A stretch of DNA of 64,000 bases from SpSt-333 sp964371615 (GCA_964371615.1 CAYJMS010000003.1:186001-250000); one strand, 5' to 3'; shown: positions 33,825-43,660, numbered from the stretch's first letter. Notes: generated by a model from the sequence alone, not told the origin. Numbers and translations are program-made.

Positions 33825-34943
33825 ATGATTCTCCATCAAATTCGATCTACCGACGGAACCGGCACATTGTCGTACCTTCTTGCGGACGAAAAAAGCCGCA
33901 ATGCCGTTATCATCGATCCGAACATAAAAGATCTTGACGAAATCGTACGGCTTGTAAAGGAACAGCGTGCCGCCGTGACACATGTTGTCGAAACACATAC
34001 GCATGTCGATCATATTTCCGCCACCAATGAGTTAAAGAAATTGTTCAACCTGCAATTAATCATGCATGAGAACACAAAAAATAAATGGAAGGTGGTCGAT
34101 CAGGGGTACAAATTCGGTATCGGCGACATCCTGCAGGAGAATGCAAAATTAGAAGTAGATCGATTCGTCAATGACGGCGATACGCTCACCGTCGATTCCA
34201 TGACATATACGTTTCTGCACACGCCCGGACATACGGACAATCATCTCTCCGTGCTGGTTGGCGACAATGTGTTCACCGGCGATCTTCTGCTAATCGGACA
34301 AGCCGGCCGCAGCGATCTACCCGGCGGAAGCGCCGAAGAGCAGTACGACAGTCTGACACAGAAAATTTTGACGCTGCCGGACAATACAAAGATTTGGCCG
34401 GGACACGATTATGAAGAAAATACATTCGCGTATCTACGCGATGAGAAGAAAACAAATCCGTTCCTGCAGCCGCACTCAAAAGAAGAATACAAGAGATTCG
34501 TAGCTGACTTCTTCCCCCCGCTTGCCGAATCGATCGAGGGAGGCGCGATGACCGTTCAGTGCGGCACAAAGCGGGTTGTTGCGCATCACCATGAGCCGTT
34601 CCGTACCATTACCGCGGATGAACTCGAATCGATGACAAAAAAGGAAAGCAGCCTCTTTTTGCTGGATGTTCGAGAACCGTTTGAATTGATGGCGTACGGA
34701 AAAATTCCGAACGTGGTAAATATTCCGACGGAAGATGTGGTTGCGCGCGTCGGCGATCTGCCGAAAGAAAAATCTGCTGCGATCGTTTGTATTTGCCAGA
34801 GCGGCAGCCGTTCGTACGAAGTGGCGAACTATCTTGCCACCCGCGCCGGATACACGAACATCTACAATCTGGAAGGCGGCACTTCGGGCTGGATGTTCAG
34901 CGGAAAAACGGTCGACCGCGGAGCGATGAAAGCCACGCGATAA
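33825..34943 (+). CDS. Persulfide dioxygenase-like MBL protein fused to rhodanese domain
   Basis: The ATG at 33825 fits the family start; the frame extends to 33732 without homology. The 372-residue protein has an ETHE1-like metallo-beta-lactamase domain (about 1-240) with HTHVDH (58-63), HTPGHTDNH and WPGHDY for iron binding, then a rhodanese domain (about 262-370) with the loop Cys324-Q-S-G-S-R. ETHE1-like enzymes oxidise glutathione persulfide to sulfite; the rhodanese domain moves sulfane sulfur to the acceptor. The TAATG overlap with a TauE exporter supports sulfite production and removal. Confidence 0.85.
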   Translation: MILHQIRSTDGTGTLSYLLADEKSRNAVIIDPNIKDLDEIVRLVKEQRAAVTHVVETHTHVDHISATNELKKLFNLQLIMHENTKNKWKVVDQGYKFGIGDILQENAKLEVDRFVNDGDTLTVDSMTYTFLHTPGHTDNHLSVLVGDNVFTGDLLLIGQAGRSDLPGGSAEEQYDSLTQKILTLPDNTKIWPGHDYEENTFAYLRDEKKTNPFLQPHSKEEYKRFVADFFPPLAESIEGGAMTVQCGTKRVVAHHHEPFRTITADELESMTKKESSLFLLDVREPFELMAYGKIPNVVNIPTEDVVARVGDLPKEKSAAIVCICQSGSRSYEVANYLATRAGYTNIYNLEGGTSGWMFSGKTVDRGAMKATR

Positions 34944-35707
34944 TGGAATTGCTCGCTATTGCCGTCATTGCGTTTTTGAGTTCGATCCTTTCCGGATTAC
35001 TGGGAATCGGCGGAGCGGTCATTCTTATCCCGGCATATCATTATCTCCCTCCGTTGATCGGCCTGTCACCGATCCCTGTTGCCCTTATTTCCGGTATGAC
35101 CAGTGTACAGGTCCTTGCATCGTCGATAGCGGGAACAATGGTGCACCGCAATCGCGGCGCGGTCAACCGAGGTCTGGTGATCACCATGGGAATACCGATC
35201 ACCCTCGCTGCATTCGTCGGAGCGCTCGTATCCGGATTAATTGCACCGCAAATTATCTTATATCTATTTGGCGTAATGGCGCTGGCGGGAGCGCTGATGA
35301 TCGCTGTCCCCGGGCCGGTTGCACATACCGACATCAATGATCATCACGTTAGTTTTTCACCATACGTCGCCGTTACGATTGCCGTGATTGTCGGATTGTT
35401 CGGCGGCATTGTCGGTGCGGCCGGCGGGTTTTTACTGGCGCCGATGATGATGGTCTTTTTGAAAGTGCCGATCCGCGTTACTATCGGTTCAACGCTCGGA
35501 ATCGTCGTATTGTCTGCGCTGGCAACAAGTATTGGAAAACTCTTCATGGGACAAATTCCGCCGCTGGAAACAATAGTTGCGGTAGCGGCATCCCTCCCCG
35601 GTGTCGTTGCCGGAAGCATGATGAGTCAACGGACGCGACCGGAGTCTTTACGCCTTCTTCTTGCAATTCTCATCGCCGGAATCGGCATCAGCATGTTTTG
35701 GAACTGA
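34943..35707 (+). CDS. TauE/SafE-family sulfite/organosulfonate exporter
   Basis: The ATG at 34943 overlaps the stop of the dioxygenase-rhodanese gene (TAATG). The 254-residue protein has eight or so hydrophobic segments, with the repeat signatures LSGLLGIGGAVILIPAY and GLFGGIVGAAGGFLLAPMMM of the TauE/SafE family. These proteins export or import sulfite, sulfonates or sulfolactate. Its coupling to an enzyme whose product is sulfite makes sulfite export the likely role. Confidence 0.86.
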   Translation: MELLAIAVIAFLSSILSGLLGIGGAVILIPAYHYLPPLIGLSPIPVALISGMTSVQVLASSIAGTMVHRNRGAVNRGLVITMGIPITLAAFVGALVSGLIAPQIILYLFGVMALAGALMIAVPGPVAHTDINDHHVSFSPYVAVTIAVIVGLFGGIVGAAGGFLLAPMMMVFLKVPIRVTIGSTLGIVVLSALATSIGKLFMGQIPPLETIVAVAASLPGVVAGSMMSQRTRPESLRLLLAILIAGIGISMFWN

Positions 35708-35760
35708 AAGAACTGCAGCGCTATTTCACAATGTCAATTCACCCATCACCACAGTGACTC

Positions 35761-36312
35761 ATGCATAAATTTTCGCATCACCACGCAGAACGATTGGAAC
35801 GACCGGAACGGTACGCGTTGCTTTCTCCCAAAGAAACTCTTCAACACTTTGGTTTAATTGAAGGCATGGTGTTTGCCGACATCGGGGCGGGAACGGGTTT
35901 CTTTTCCCGCTCCGCATCGGAAATAGTCGGCGGAAATGGGATTGTGTATGCTGTTGATATGTCTCCGGAGATGCTGGATTATATCCGGAATACCGAACCC
36001 GGTCCAAACATACGTCCTATCCTCTCCGGCGAATATTCAATCCCGCTGCCGGATGCATCCGCGGATTTAGTGCTGTTGGCATTTGTTGTTCATGAAACAC
36101 CCGATATACCCCGCTTCCTCGCCGAAGCGATTCGCATTACTCGCACGGGCGGTTCGGTTATAATCCTGGATTGGAAAAAGCAGGATGAAGAACATGGACC
36201 GGAAAAGGAAGAGCGTCTTGATATGCATGATCTGCTCTCCCATCTCGCCGGATTTTCATTTACGTTTGGAGAACTCAACGCTTCTCATTATTTTGTGCGA
36301 ATTCAGAATTAA
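35761..36312 (+). CDS. Class I SAM-dependent methyltransferase (UbiE/Methyltransf_11 type)
   Basis: A 183-residue protein with the SAM-binding motif FADIGAGTGFFSRSA and AVDMSPEMLDYI, then post-I motif PDASADLVLLAFVVHE and GGSVIILDWKK. The N-terminus MHKFSHHHAERLERPER is His-rich and typical of a subset of small Methyltransf_25 enzymes. The substrate is unknown. It lies 54 bases after the TauE gene. Confidence 0.85.
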   Translation: MHKFSHHHAERLERPERYALLSPKETLQHFGLIEGMVFADIGAGTGFFSRSASEIVGGNGIVYAVDMSPEMLDYIRNTEPGPNIRPILSGEYSIPLPDASADLVLLAFVVHETPDIPRFLAEAIRITRTGGSVIILDWKKQDEEHGPEKEERLDMHDLLSHLAGFSFTFGELNASHYFVRIQN

Positions 36313-36333
36313 TCCAAATATAGAGGAGAATTC

Positions 36334-36627
36334 ATGAGTTCGAAAATGAAAGCCGTTGTGCTCACCGTTGCCGCGTTCGGACTGATTGTTCCCAACGGCA
36401 TGTTCTTCTATTATCTTTTTGTTCAATTCTCATCGGTTTCCGAAATTCTGAACGACCTGCTTGCACTCGGCTTTATTATTGATGCATTTATGGCAACTGG
36501 ATTAATCTCCTGGTGGCTCGCATACAATCCCATTGGCCGATATTCATGGAAAGTGTTCGTTCTATTGAGCCTGATCGGCGGACTTGGATTTTCACTCCCC
36601 TTCTATTGGTATCTCAACAAACGCTGA
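36334..36627 (+). CDS. Small membrane protein, DUF2834-like
   Basis: A 97-residue protein with three hydrophobic segments (about 7-27, 43-63, 72-92). The pattern LGFIIDAFMATGLISWW and GGLGFSLPFYWYLNKR recalls DUF2834 proteins, whose role is not known. It lies 22 bases after the methyltransferase gene with GAGGAG before the ATG. Confidence 0.6.
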   Translation: MSSKMKAVVLTVAAFGLIVPNGMFFYYLFVQFSSVSEILNDLLALGFIIDAFMATGLISWWLAYNPIGRYSWKVFVLLSLIGGLGFSLPFYWYLNKR

Positions 36628-36718
36628 CAAATCCGTTGTCATTAAAATTCATTCCCCGGTTTGTCCGTTTTGAATGATTCTTCTACCATCTTTACTGCCG
36701 ATTTCGTAGTTTTCATTC

Positions 36719-38185
36719 ATGAATCAAGAATCATACTTCAGCCAATTCCGCAATCATATTGTCGGAATCGATCAATCGTTCGCCTCGCCGTACGGCACGC
36801 AGAAGATTCTGTATGCCGACTGGACCGCCAGCGGACGTTTGTACGGACCGATTGAACGGAAGATCCTCGAGTCGTTCGGACCGTTCGTCGGCAACACCCA
36901 TTCGGAATCCTCCATCACCGGCGGACTGATGACCCACGCCTATCATCACGCCCATGCGATCATAAAAAAGCATGTCAACGCAAATGCTGATGATGTTCTG
37001 CTGTTTGTCGGCGCGGGGATGACCGCGGCAATCAATAAATTCCAACGGATTCTCGGCGTGAAAGTGCCCGACCGGTACATGAAATCGGTTGCGCTTCCGG
37101 AGCGGGACAGGCCGGTCGTCTTTGTCACGCATATGGAGCATCACTCCAATCAAACGACATGGTACGAAACGATCGCCGATGTTTGTGTGTTCGATCCGGC
37201 AGACGACGGAACGGTCGATGTCACCAAACTGCGTGAAGCGTTGAAGAAATACGGCGATCGGACGACGAAGATCGGTTCATTCTCCGCCTGTTCAAATGTC
37301 ACCGGAATTTTCTCGCCGTATCACGAACTTGCGAAGATCATGCATGAGCACGGCGGCATTGCGATCGTTGATTTCGCCGCCAGCGCACCATATGTGCCTA
37401 TCGATATGCATCCCGCCGACGCACAGCAACGGTTGGATGCTGTGATCTTTTCCCCTCATAAATTTCTCGGCGGTCCCGGATCACCGGGAGTGCTGTTGTT
37501 CAATAAAAGTTTGTACACACTCGAATCCCCCGATCAACCCGGCGGCGGTACGGTGTTGTGGACCAATCCGTGGGGCAAGCACAAATTCTATCCCGAGATC
37601 GAAGTGCGAGAGGATGGCGGAACGCCGGCGTTTCTTCAGGCGATCAAGGCTTCCCTTGCAATACAATTGAAAGACCGGATGGGTGTCGACCACATTGCGG
37701 TACGTGAACACGAACTGGGCGCTCTGATGTTCGAGACAATGCGCCGCATCCCGCGGTTAACTCTGCTGGCCGATTCCATTGAACGGCGGTTGTGCATGTT
37801 CTCATTCTATTTTGACGGCATTCACTATAATCTTGTCGTGAAATTATTAAACGATCGTTTCGGCATCCAGGCACGCGGGGGTTGTTCCTGCGCCGGCACA
37901 TACGGTCATTATCTGCTTCATGTCGATCAGCAGCATTCCCAATCGATCACTGACAAGATTGATTCCGGCGATCTTTCCGAAAAACCGGGATGGGTGCGGC
38001 TTTCCCTCCATCCGACCACCACCAATGCCGAGGTTGAGTACATTATCGATGCGCTGACACAGATCGAGAAAAACGAAACGCTGTGGAAGAACGACTATAC
38101 GTACGATCCTCATTCAAATGAATTCCACCACAAGAACGAGAACGGTGTTCTGGCGGCAATAACGAACCAGTGGTTTCAGGTGTAG
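36719..38185 (+). CDS. Class V aminotransferase (cysteine desulfurase-like)
   Basis: A 488-residue PLP enzyme. The N-terminus includes ILYADWTASGRLYGPIE, the PLP Lys is in FSPHKFLGGPGSPG, the upstream Asp/His set in AIVDFAASAPYVP, and the C-terminal GIQARGGCSCAGTYGH has a Cys-rich loop as in SufS/NifS-type enzymes. The family includes desulfurases and related lyases; exact substrate uncertain. The length is larger than typical 400-residue desulfurases because of a C-terminal extension (about 450-488). Confidence 0.85.
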   Translation: MNQESYFSQFRNHIVGIDQSFASPYGTQKILYADWTASGRLYGPIERKILESFGPFVGNTHSESSITGGLMTHAYHHAHAIIKKHVNANADDVLLFVGAGMTAAINKFQRILGVKVPDRYMKSVALPERDRPVVFVTHMEHHSNQTTWYETIADVCVFDPADDGTVDVTKLREALKKYGDRTTKIGSFSACSNVTGIFSPYHELAKIMHEHGGIAIVDFAASAPYVPIDMHPADAQQRLDAVIFSPHKFLGGPGSPGVLLFNKSLYTLESPDQPGGGTVLWTNPWGKHKFYPEIEVREDGGTPAFLQAIKASLAIQLKDRMGVDHIAVREHELGALMFETMRRIPRLTLLADSIERRLCMFSFYFDGIHYNLVVKLLNDRFGIQARGGCSCAGTYGHYLLHVDQQHSQSITDKIDSGDLSEKPGWVRLSLHPTTTNAEVEYIIDALTQIEKNETLWKNDYTYDPHSNEFHHKNENGVLAAITNQWFQV

Positions 38186-38240
38186 AAGCGGATTCCTGGC
38201 GTATCGCCGCACATTCTTGCTGACCATACTGCGGAATCAT

Positions 38241-40133
38241 ATGAAAGAACTCATTGTTTTCATCGTTCTATTCGTTGCAACGGCAACGAGCACAGCAAGG
38301 GAGCTCCACGTCTCGAAAAGTGGAAACGATACGCAGGACGGCACCGCGATAAAACCATTGAAGACCATCACTGCAGCCGTTGCGCGCGCATTGCCCGGCG
38401 ATACTGTCACCGTCCATGCAGGAACCTATCGGGAGTGGATTAATCCGATCCGCGGTGGAGAGAGCGATTCGATCAGGATCGTGTACCGGGCCGCTCCCGG
38501 TGAAAAAGTCGACATCAAGGGATCGGAGGTCGTTACCGGATGGAAAAAACAGCCGGGCGGAATTTGGAAGGTGGTTATCCCTAATTCATTTTTCGGTGCC
38601 TATAATCCATTCGTCGATTCCATTGCCGGGGATTGGTTCAACAGAAAGGGACGGAAACATCATACCGGCGACGTGTTCCTGAACGGAAAATCGCTGTATG
38701 AGAAAGAGACGCTGGAAAAAGTTTTGATGCCGGCCGTCGATTCGACACTGAAGGATCCGGGCGGACCGTTGTTTGCGTGGTATTGCGATAACGACGATAC
38801 CGCCACTACCGTTTGGGCGAATTTTCAACATTATAATCCGAACAAAGAACGTGTCGAGATCTCCGTCAGAAGAACATGTATCTATCCGGATACGCCGGGA
38901 ATCGATTATATCACGATCAGCGGATTCCATATCAGCCAGGCGGCAACGCAATGGGCCGCTCCGACGGCAGAGCAGGTCGGTATGGTGGCCACCCATTGGA
39001 ACAAAGGATGGATCATCGAGAACAATGTGATCAGCGATGCAAAATGCTCCGGCATCACATTGGGAAAAGAGCGCGGAACAGGACACAATGTCTGGTCATC
39101 GGATCGCAGCATCAGCGGCACGCAACACTACCTTGAGGTTACATTCCGTGCGCTCAAAAACGGTTGGACCAGGGAACGGATTGGTTCGCATGTTGTCAGA
39201 AACAACCGCATCTATAATTGCGAGCAGGCGGGAATTTGCGGAAGCATGGGAGCGGCATTCAGCACGATAGAGAATAATCATATCTACGATATCTGGACAA
39301 AACGGCAATTCGACGGGGCGGAGATCGGTGGGATAAAATTCCATGCGGCGATCGATGCGGTCGTGAGAAAAAACCGCGTCCATAATACCGCACGGGGCAT
39401 TTGGTTCGATTGGATGACCCAGGGAACGCGGATTTCGGGAAATCTGCTCTACGATAATCATCTTGAAGATCTTTTCATGGAAGTCAATCACGGACCGTTT
39501 GTCGTCGACAATAACATCCTGTTATCCCCCTCTGCCATAAAGACCCAGTCGCAGGGAGGAGCTTTTGTACACAATCTCATCGCCGGCACAGTCTTTGTCT
39601 GGGGAGAACCGACAAGGTGGACGCCGTATCATCGTCCTCACTCCACCGAGATCATCGGACTTTCCGCTATTCATACCGGTGACGACCGCTATTATAATAA
39701 TATTTTTATCGGAGCCGGCGCGCGATACGACAGTAATGCAAAATATCAATTCGGACTGCGGGGGTATACCGGCGTCAAACTCCCGGTATGGATGAAGGAT
39801 AATATCTATTATTACGGAGCTCTGCCGCACGAAATGGAAACGAACGCATTTATTTCCGCCGCACATGATCCCGGCGTGAATCTGATAGAAGGCAGCGACG
39901 GTATTTATCTGCATATCTCATTTGATCGCGAATATTACAGCCGCCGGGGTTCGGTGATCACAACCGAGATGTTGGGAAAAGCGAAAATGCCGAATGCACC
40001 ATTTGAAAATTCCGACGGTACGCCGCTGATCATAAACACCGACTACTTTGGTGCACCCCGTACCGGCACAACAACGGCCATCGGCCCCTTTGAATATTTG
40101 GATAAGACAAAAACTATCATTAAAATTTGGTGA
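38241..40133 (+). CDS. Exported right-handed beta-helix protein (GH141/DUF1565-like)
   Basis: The ATG at 38241 opens a signal peptide (MKELIVFIVLFVATATSTA), giving 630 residues. The start ELHVSKSGNDTQDGTAIKPL and KTITAAVARALPGDTVTVHAG is the DUF1565 entry, followed by VYRAAPGEKVDIKGSEVV and a parallel beta-helix with N-x-I/V-x-D/N ladders (NNVISDAKCSGITLGKE, RNNRIYNCEQAGICG, ENNHIYDIW, RKNRVHNTARGIWFD). A conserved DAG-type acidic residue set was not identified. Members of GH141 (fucosidase/xylanase) and polysaccharide lyases share this fold, so it probably acts on a plant or algal glycan. Confidence 0.75.
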   Translation: MKELIVFIVLFVATATSTARELHVSKSGNDTQDGTAIKPLKTITAAVARALPGDTVTVHAGTYREWINPIRGGESDSIRIVYRAAPGEKVDIKGSEVVTGWKKQPGGIWKVVIPNSFFGAYNPFVDSIAGDWFNRKGRKHHTGDVFLNGKSLYEKETLEKVLMPAVDSTLKDPGGPLFAWYCDNDDTATTVWANFQHYNPNKERVEISVRRTCIYPDTPGIDYITISGFHISQAATQWAAPTAEQVGMVATHWNKGWIIENNVISDAKCSGITLGKERGTGHNVWSSDRSISGTQHYLEVTFRALKNGWTRERIGSHVVRNNRIYNCEQAGICGSMGAAFSTIENNHIYDIWTKRQFDGAEIGGIKFHAAIDAVVRKNRVHNTARGIWFDWMTQGTRISGNLLYDNHLEDLFMEVNHGPFVVDNNILLSPSAIKTQSQGGAFVHNLIAGTVFVWGEPTRWTPYHRPHSTEIIGLSAIHTGDDRYYNNIFIGAGARYDSNAKYQFGLRGYTGVKLPVWMKDNIYYYGALPHEMETNAFISAAHDPGVNLIEGSDGIYLHISFDREYYSRRGSVITTEMLGKAKMPNAPFENSDGTPLIINTDYFGAPRTGTTTAIGPFEYLDKTKTIIKIW

Positions 40134-40198
40134 TCGTACAGTTTTTGTCTCACCGGACTGTCAAACACAGAAGCACATCGTGCTCTCAAGGAGAAACC

Positions 40199-40630
40199 AT
40201 GGCGAAGGCAGAGTTAAAGACCAAACGCACCGGTGCCAGCGTTGCTGCATTCATCTCATCGGTACACGATCCGGCGGCCAGAAAAGATTTGCGCACAATC
40301 ACCGCGCTGATGAAGAAAGCGACACGGTCAAAACCGGAGATGTGGGGGCCGAGTATTGTCGGATTCGGTTCAGTCACGCTGCGTTATTCAACCGGACGCG
40401 AGCTGGATTGGATGCTTTGCGGATTCTCCCCCCGAAAACAGGCTCTGACGCTCTATCTTACCACGGGATTTGCGTATCAGGATTCGCTCATGAAAAAACT
40501 GGGAAGGCACAAACATGGAAAAGGCTGTCTGTATATCAAATCACTGCGTGATATCGATCCGGGGATTTTGGAAAAGATCATTAGAGCGTCGGTCGCAAGA
40601 ATGAAAAAACTGTACGGAACAGCACGGTGA
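40199..40630 (+). CDS. DUF1801 (YdhG-like) domain protein
   Basis: The ATG at 40199 follows AAGGAG; the frame starts at 40127 without support. The 143-residue protein has the family pattern RKDLRTITALMKKATRSKPEMWGP...ELDWMLCGFSPRKQALTLYL. The function is not known. The TGA overlaps the next GTG start. Two more DUF1801 genes occur at 57104 and 59152. Confidence 0.85.
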   Translation: MAKAELKTKRTGASVAAFISSVHDPAARKDLRTITALMKKATRSKPEMWGPSIVGFGSVTLRYSTGRELDWMLCGFSPRKQALTLYLTTGFAYQDSLMKKLGRHKHGKGCLYIKSLRDIDPGILEKIIRASVARMKKLYGTAR

Positions 40631-41193
40631 AAAGCGGTAAAGCAAACACGGTCTTTATTGCCCTCCTTCGCGGTATCAATGTCGGCGGACACAAAATCAT
40701 TCCCATGGCAACGTTGAGAGGCATTTTTGAATCCGGCGGATTTGCTGGCGTCCGTACATATATCCAGAGCGGCAATGTGTTGTTTGCGTCGTCGGACAAA
40801 AATTCCGACGCCGTCCGCACAAAGGTCGAACGGACGATTGCCGAAGCGCTTGGGTATGAAGTGCCGACGCTCATCCGAAGCGATGCTGAGATGAAAAAAA
40901 TCGTCGCAAAAAACATATTCGTTGGGGAACATGCGAAGGGGAAAACGAAGATGTATGTGGTGTTCCTTGACCAAAGGCCGTCAAAAAAGGAGCGAGACGA
41001 GGTACTATCGCTGCAGGTAAAAGGAATGTCGTTCCATTTCGGTGCGTGTGAACTCTATTGCCTCCTCGACGCGCGATTCAGCGGAAACACATCCCCGTTT
41101 TCCGTTGCCGCAATCGACAAGATTCTCCGCCAAAAAACAACCGCGCGCAATTGGGCGACAACCACAACACTTCTGGACATGACACAACAATGA
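40627..41193 (+). CDS. DUF1697 domain protein
   Basis: A 188-residue protein beginning with GTG overlapping the preceding stop (GTGA). FIALLRGINVGGHKIIPMAT, then YIQSGNVLFAS and HFGACELYCLLDARFSG are the DUF1697 signature. The role is not known. The stop overlaps the ATG of the DinB gene (ATGA), so 40199-41717 looks like one coupled unit. Confidence 0.9.
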   Translation: MKSGKANTVFIALLRGINVGGHKIIPMATLRGIFESGGFAGVRTYIQSGNVLFASSDKNSDAVRTKVERTIAEALGYEVPTLIRSDAEMKKIVAKNIFVGEHAKGKTKMYVVFLDQRPSKKERDEVLSLQVKGMSFHFGACELYCLLDARFSGNTSPFSVAAIDKILRQKTTARNWATTTTLLDMTQQ

Positions 41194-41717
41194 TCTCAAT
41201 CTCCAAACCACTTGCCGGGGAATACGATCCCTACACGATCCTGTATATCGACAATCTGCCCGACGACGGCATGATACTGAAACACCTCGAAAATAATGCA
41301 GATGTTCTCCGTCGCTTGATGTTGTCGTTAACTCCCGAGCAGACGCTCTATCAGTATGCAACGGGAAAATGGACGATCAAAGAGATTCTCCTGCATATCA
41401 TCGACTCAGAAAGAGTGTTTGTGTATCGCACACTGCGAATCGCGCGAAACGATGCGACGCCGCTGGCGGGATACGATCAAGATCCGTACGTTGCCGCCTC
41501 CGGCGCAAACGACCGAAGTATGGAAAACCTTCTGGAGGAATACACCCACACGAGACGATCGACTCTTTCGTTCTTCTCTTCACTTTCCGGCGATGCATGG
41601 ATGCGCCGCGGTACGGCAAACAATACACCCGTTACTGTTCGTGCACTCGCCTATATCATTGCGGGGCATGAACTGCATCACCTCAAGATCATCAATGAAA
41701 AGTATCTTGCGCGTTAA
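41190..41717 (+). CDS. DinB-family putative metal-dependent protein
   Basis: The ATG at 41190 overlaps the stop of the DUF1697 gene. The 175-residue four-helix-bundle protein has His-x-x-Asp (LLHIIDSERVFVYR) and a C-terminal HxxHH-type set (AGHELHHLKIINEKY) that together form the DinB metal site. Members act as nucleophilic transferases or thiol-handling enzymes. A second DinB gene is at 61454. Confidence 0.88.
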   Translation: MISISKPLAGEYDPYTILYIDNLPDDGMILKHLENNADVLRRLMLSLTPEQTLYQYATGKWTIKEILLHIIDSERVFVYRTLRIARNDATPLAGYDQDPYVAASGANDRSMENLLEEYTHTRRSTLSFFSSLSGDAWMRRGTANNTPVTVRALAYIIAGHELHHLKIINEKYLAR

Positions 41718-41765
41718 TCCCGAACGTGTTGCATCCGCATCGATCCTTTTGTAGCTTAAACCATT

Positions 41766-42701
41766 GTGACCGCACGAACTCCGTCATACACCGTATTTGG
41801 GAAACGGGCGCTGAAGAAACGATTCGAAATATTTCTTTCGGAGGTCAACTCCGTTCGACACCGTTTCGATCCCGATCCGATCCACGATCTGCGCGTTGCG
41901 TCGCGGCGATTCCATGCTGCGGCGCTGTTGTTCGGGGAATCTGTCTCTTCCGCGGTGATAACAGAGTGTGGAAAAAGGGTGCGCCGAATCAGAAAATCTG
42001 CCGGCGCGGTGCGCGACGGCGATGTTCAGATTGCTTCGGTTTCTGTCCTTTTGAAAAAGCGGATTTCCCGGCGATATCGTTCCGGACTTGAACGTCTGCT
42101 GTTGCGTCTTTTGCAGCAAAGGGAAAAGAGGGTGCGCCGGGTCGTAGCAGCAATCGATGCTTTCGACAAGAGCAAAACCTCGCTGCAGATGAATCAGGCA
42201 TTGATCGCACGGTCGCCGGTGCGGCCTGCCGCCGGATCGCTGCCGCTGCGCCGAAGGGCGGCCGGGGAGATATTACTGCGCCTGGAACAATTGAAGCGTT
42301 TCGAACAATTCGTCCATCAGCCGACGGCGGCGACAGAACTGCATGCCATGCGGATCGAAGCCAAACGGTTGCGGTATGTCATGGAGATTTTTGCACCGCT
42401 GTACGGCGGGAAGTTAAAGCCGTTCATTAAAACAGTGCGATCGATACAGGAATCTCTCGGGAATATGCACGATTGCGATGTGTGGATCGAAACGTTGCCG
42501 CTTTTTCTTGAACGGGAACGGCTCCGTACGGCAAAGTATTTCGGTGATTCCTCCTCTTTCTACCGAATCGAACGGGGAATTGTTTTCTATGTCGATCATG
42601 TGCGTATGCAGAGGCTGAAATACTATCGTTCCTTTGTCAGAACCTGGATGTTGGCATTGCGGCGTTCTCTCTGGAACCGATTGATCACGACCATTACTTA
42701 A
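41766..42701 (+). CDS. CHAD domain protein
   Basis: A 311-residue, strongly basic helical protein starting at a GTG. The CHAD pattern IHDLRVASRRFHAAALLFGE, ELHAMRIEAKRLRYVMEIF and LGNMHDCDVWIE is present, with many Arg/His in both repeats. CHAD domains bind polyphosphate granules. No CYTH or phosphatase domain is attached. The preceding gene ends 48 bases before. Confidence 0.88.
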   Translation: MTARTPSYTVFGKRALKKRFEIFLSEVNSVRHRFDPDPIHDLRVASRRFHAAALLFGESVSSAVITECGKRVRRIRKSAGAVRDGDVQIASVSVLLKKRISRRYRSGLERLLLRLLQQREKRVRRVVAAIDAFDKSKTSLQMNQALIARSPVRPAAGSLPLRRRAAGEILLRLEQLKRFEQFVHQPTAATELHAMRIEAKRLRYVMEIFAPLYGGKLKPFIKTVRSIQESLGNMHDCDVWIETLPLFLERERLRTAKYFGDSSSFYRIERGIVFYVDHVRMQRLKYYRSFVRTWMLALRRSLWNRLITTIT

Positions 42702-42716
42702 CAGACTGCATTTTTT

Positions 42717-43583
42717 ATGACACAACCAACGCTGGGATTTATCGGATTAGGGCTCATGGGTACGCCGATGGCGTCGCGTCTTATCGCTTCGGGTCATACC
42801 GTGCACCTGTACAATCGAACAAAGGAAAAGGCAATCCCGCTCCTTGCGCACGGGGCCATCTGGAAAGAATCTCCCTCGGATCTCGCAAAGAGTACGGATA
42901 TAATCATATCGATGCTCACAAACGACGAAGCGTTATCCGGGGTGTCCGACGCTATTCTTCAAACGTTTCGAAAAGGCGGGGTTCACATCGATTGCAGTAC
43001 GGTCTCGCCTGCATTAACGACAACGCTGGAAAAAATATACACGGAAAGCAGACGGGGTTTTCTTCACTCCCCCGTGCTCGGCAGCATTCCACAGGCGACC
43101 GACGGATCGCTGCTGCTGTTCGTCGGCGGCAGCGATGAGGTTTTCAATCGGACGGAGACAATCCTAAAAATCCTTGGATCAAAAATCTGGCGGTTTCCGA
43201 CGGCTGCTCATGCTTCCAATATGAAGCTGATTATGAACTCATTTATCGGCGGAATGATCGCCACATTGTCGCAGGCATTGCATCACGGGGAATCCTCTGC
43301 AATCGACGGACAAACAATACTGGAGATACTCAACCATTCAGCATTGAATTCCGCAATGTATCAGACCAAGGGAAAATCCATTCTCGACAATAATTTCACA
43401 CCGCGATTCTTTCTTGAAAATCTTCTCAAAGATACCAATCTCTTCCGTGCTGCCGCCGCTTCATCCGGTGTGCCGACTCCCGTTTCCGATGCGGTCAAGG
43501 CGATGCTGGAGCAGGCAATTGCAAATGGATTATCCCGGGAGGATTATTCCGCAGTATACAAGGTCGTTGCACCGCACCGTTGA
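42717..43583 (+). CDS. NAD(P)-dependent beta-hydroxyacid dehydrogenase family protein
   Basis: A 288-residue enzyme of the 3-hydroxyisobutyrate dehydrogenase/GLYR family. The Rossmann motif GFIGLGLMGTPMASRLIASG is at about 6-25, followed by CSTVSP for substrate binding and the catalytic Lys in ASNMKLIMNSFIGG. It probably reduces or oxidises a 3-hydroxy acid, glyoxylate or succinate semialdehyde; the substrate is not defined. No operon partner is obvious. Confidence 0.88.
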   Translation: MTQPTLGFIGLGLMGTPMASRLIASGHTVHLYNRTKEKAIPLLAHGAIWKESPSDLAKSTDIIISMLTNDEALSGVSDAILQTFRKGGVHIDCSTVSPALTTTLEKIYTESRRGFLHSPVLGSIPQATDGSLLLFVGGSDEVFNRTETILKILGSKIWRFPTAAHASNMKLIMNSFIGGMIATLSQALHHGESSAIDGQTILEILNHSALNSAMYQTKGKSILDNNFTPRFFLENLLKDTNLFRAAAASSGVPTPVSDAVKAMLEQAIANGLSREDYSAVYKVVAPHR

Positions 43584-43660
43584 ATTGTCGACGGAATATT
43601 CGGTTGCTTCTTCATGAATGGTTCTGTAGTATATCAATACACCACCGCTAGGAAATGTTT

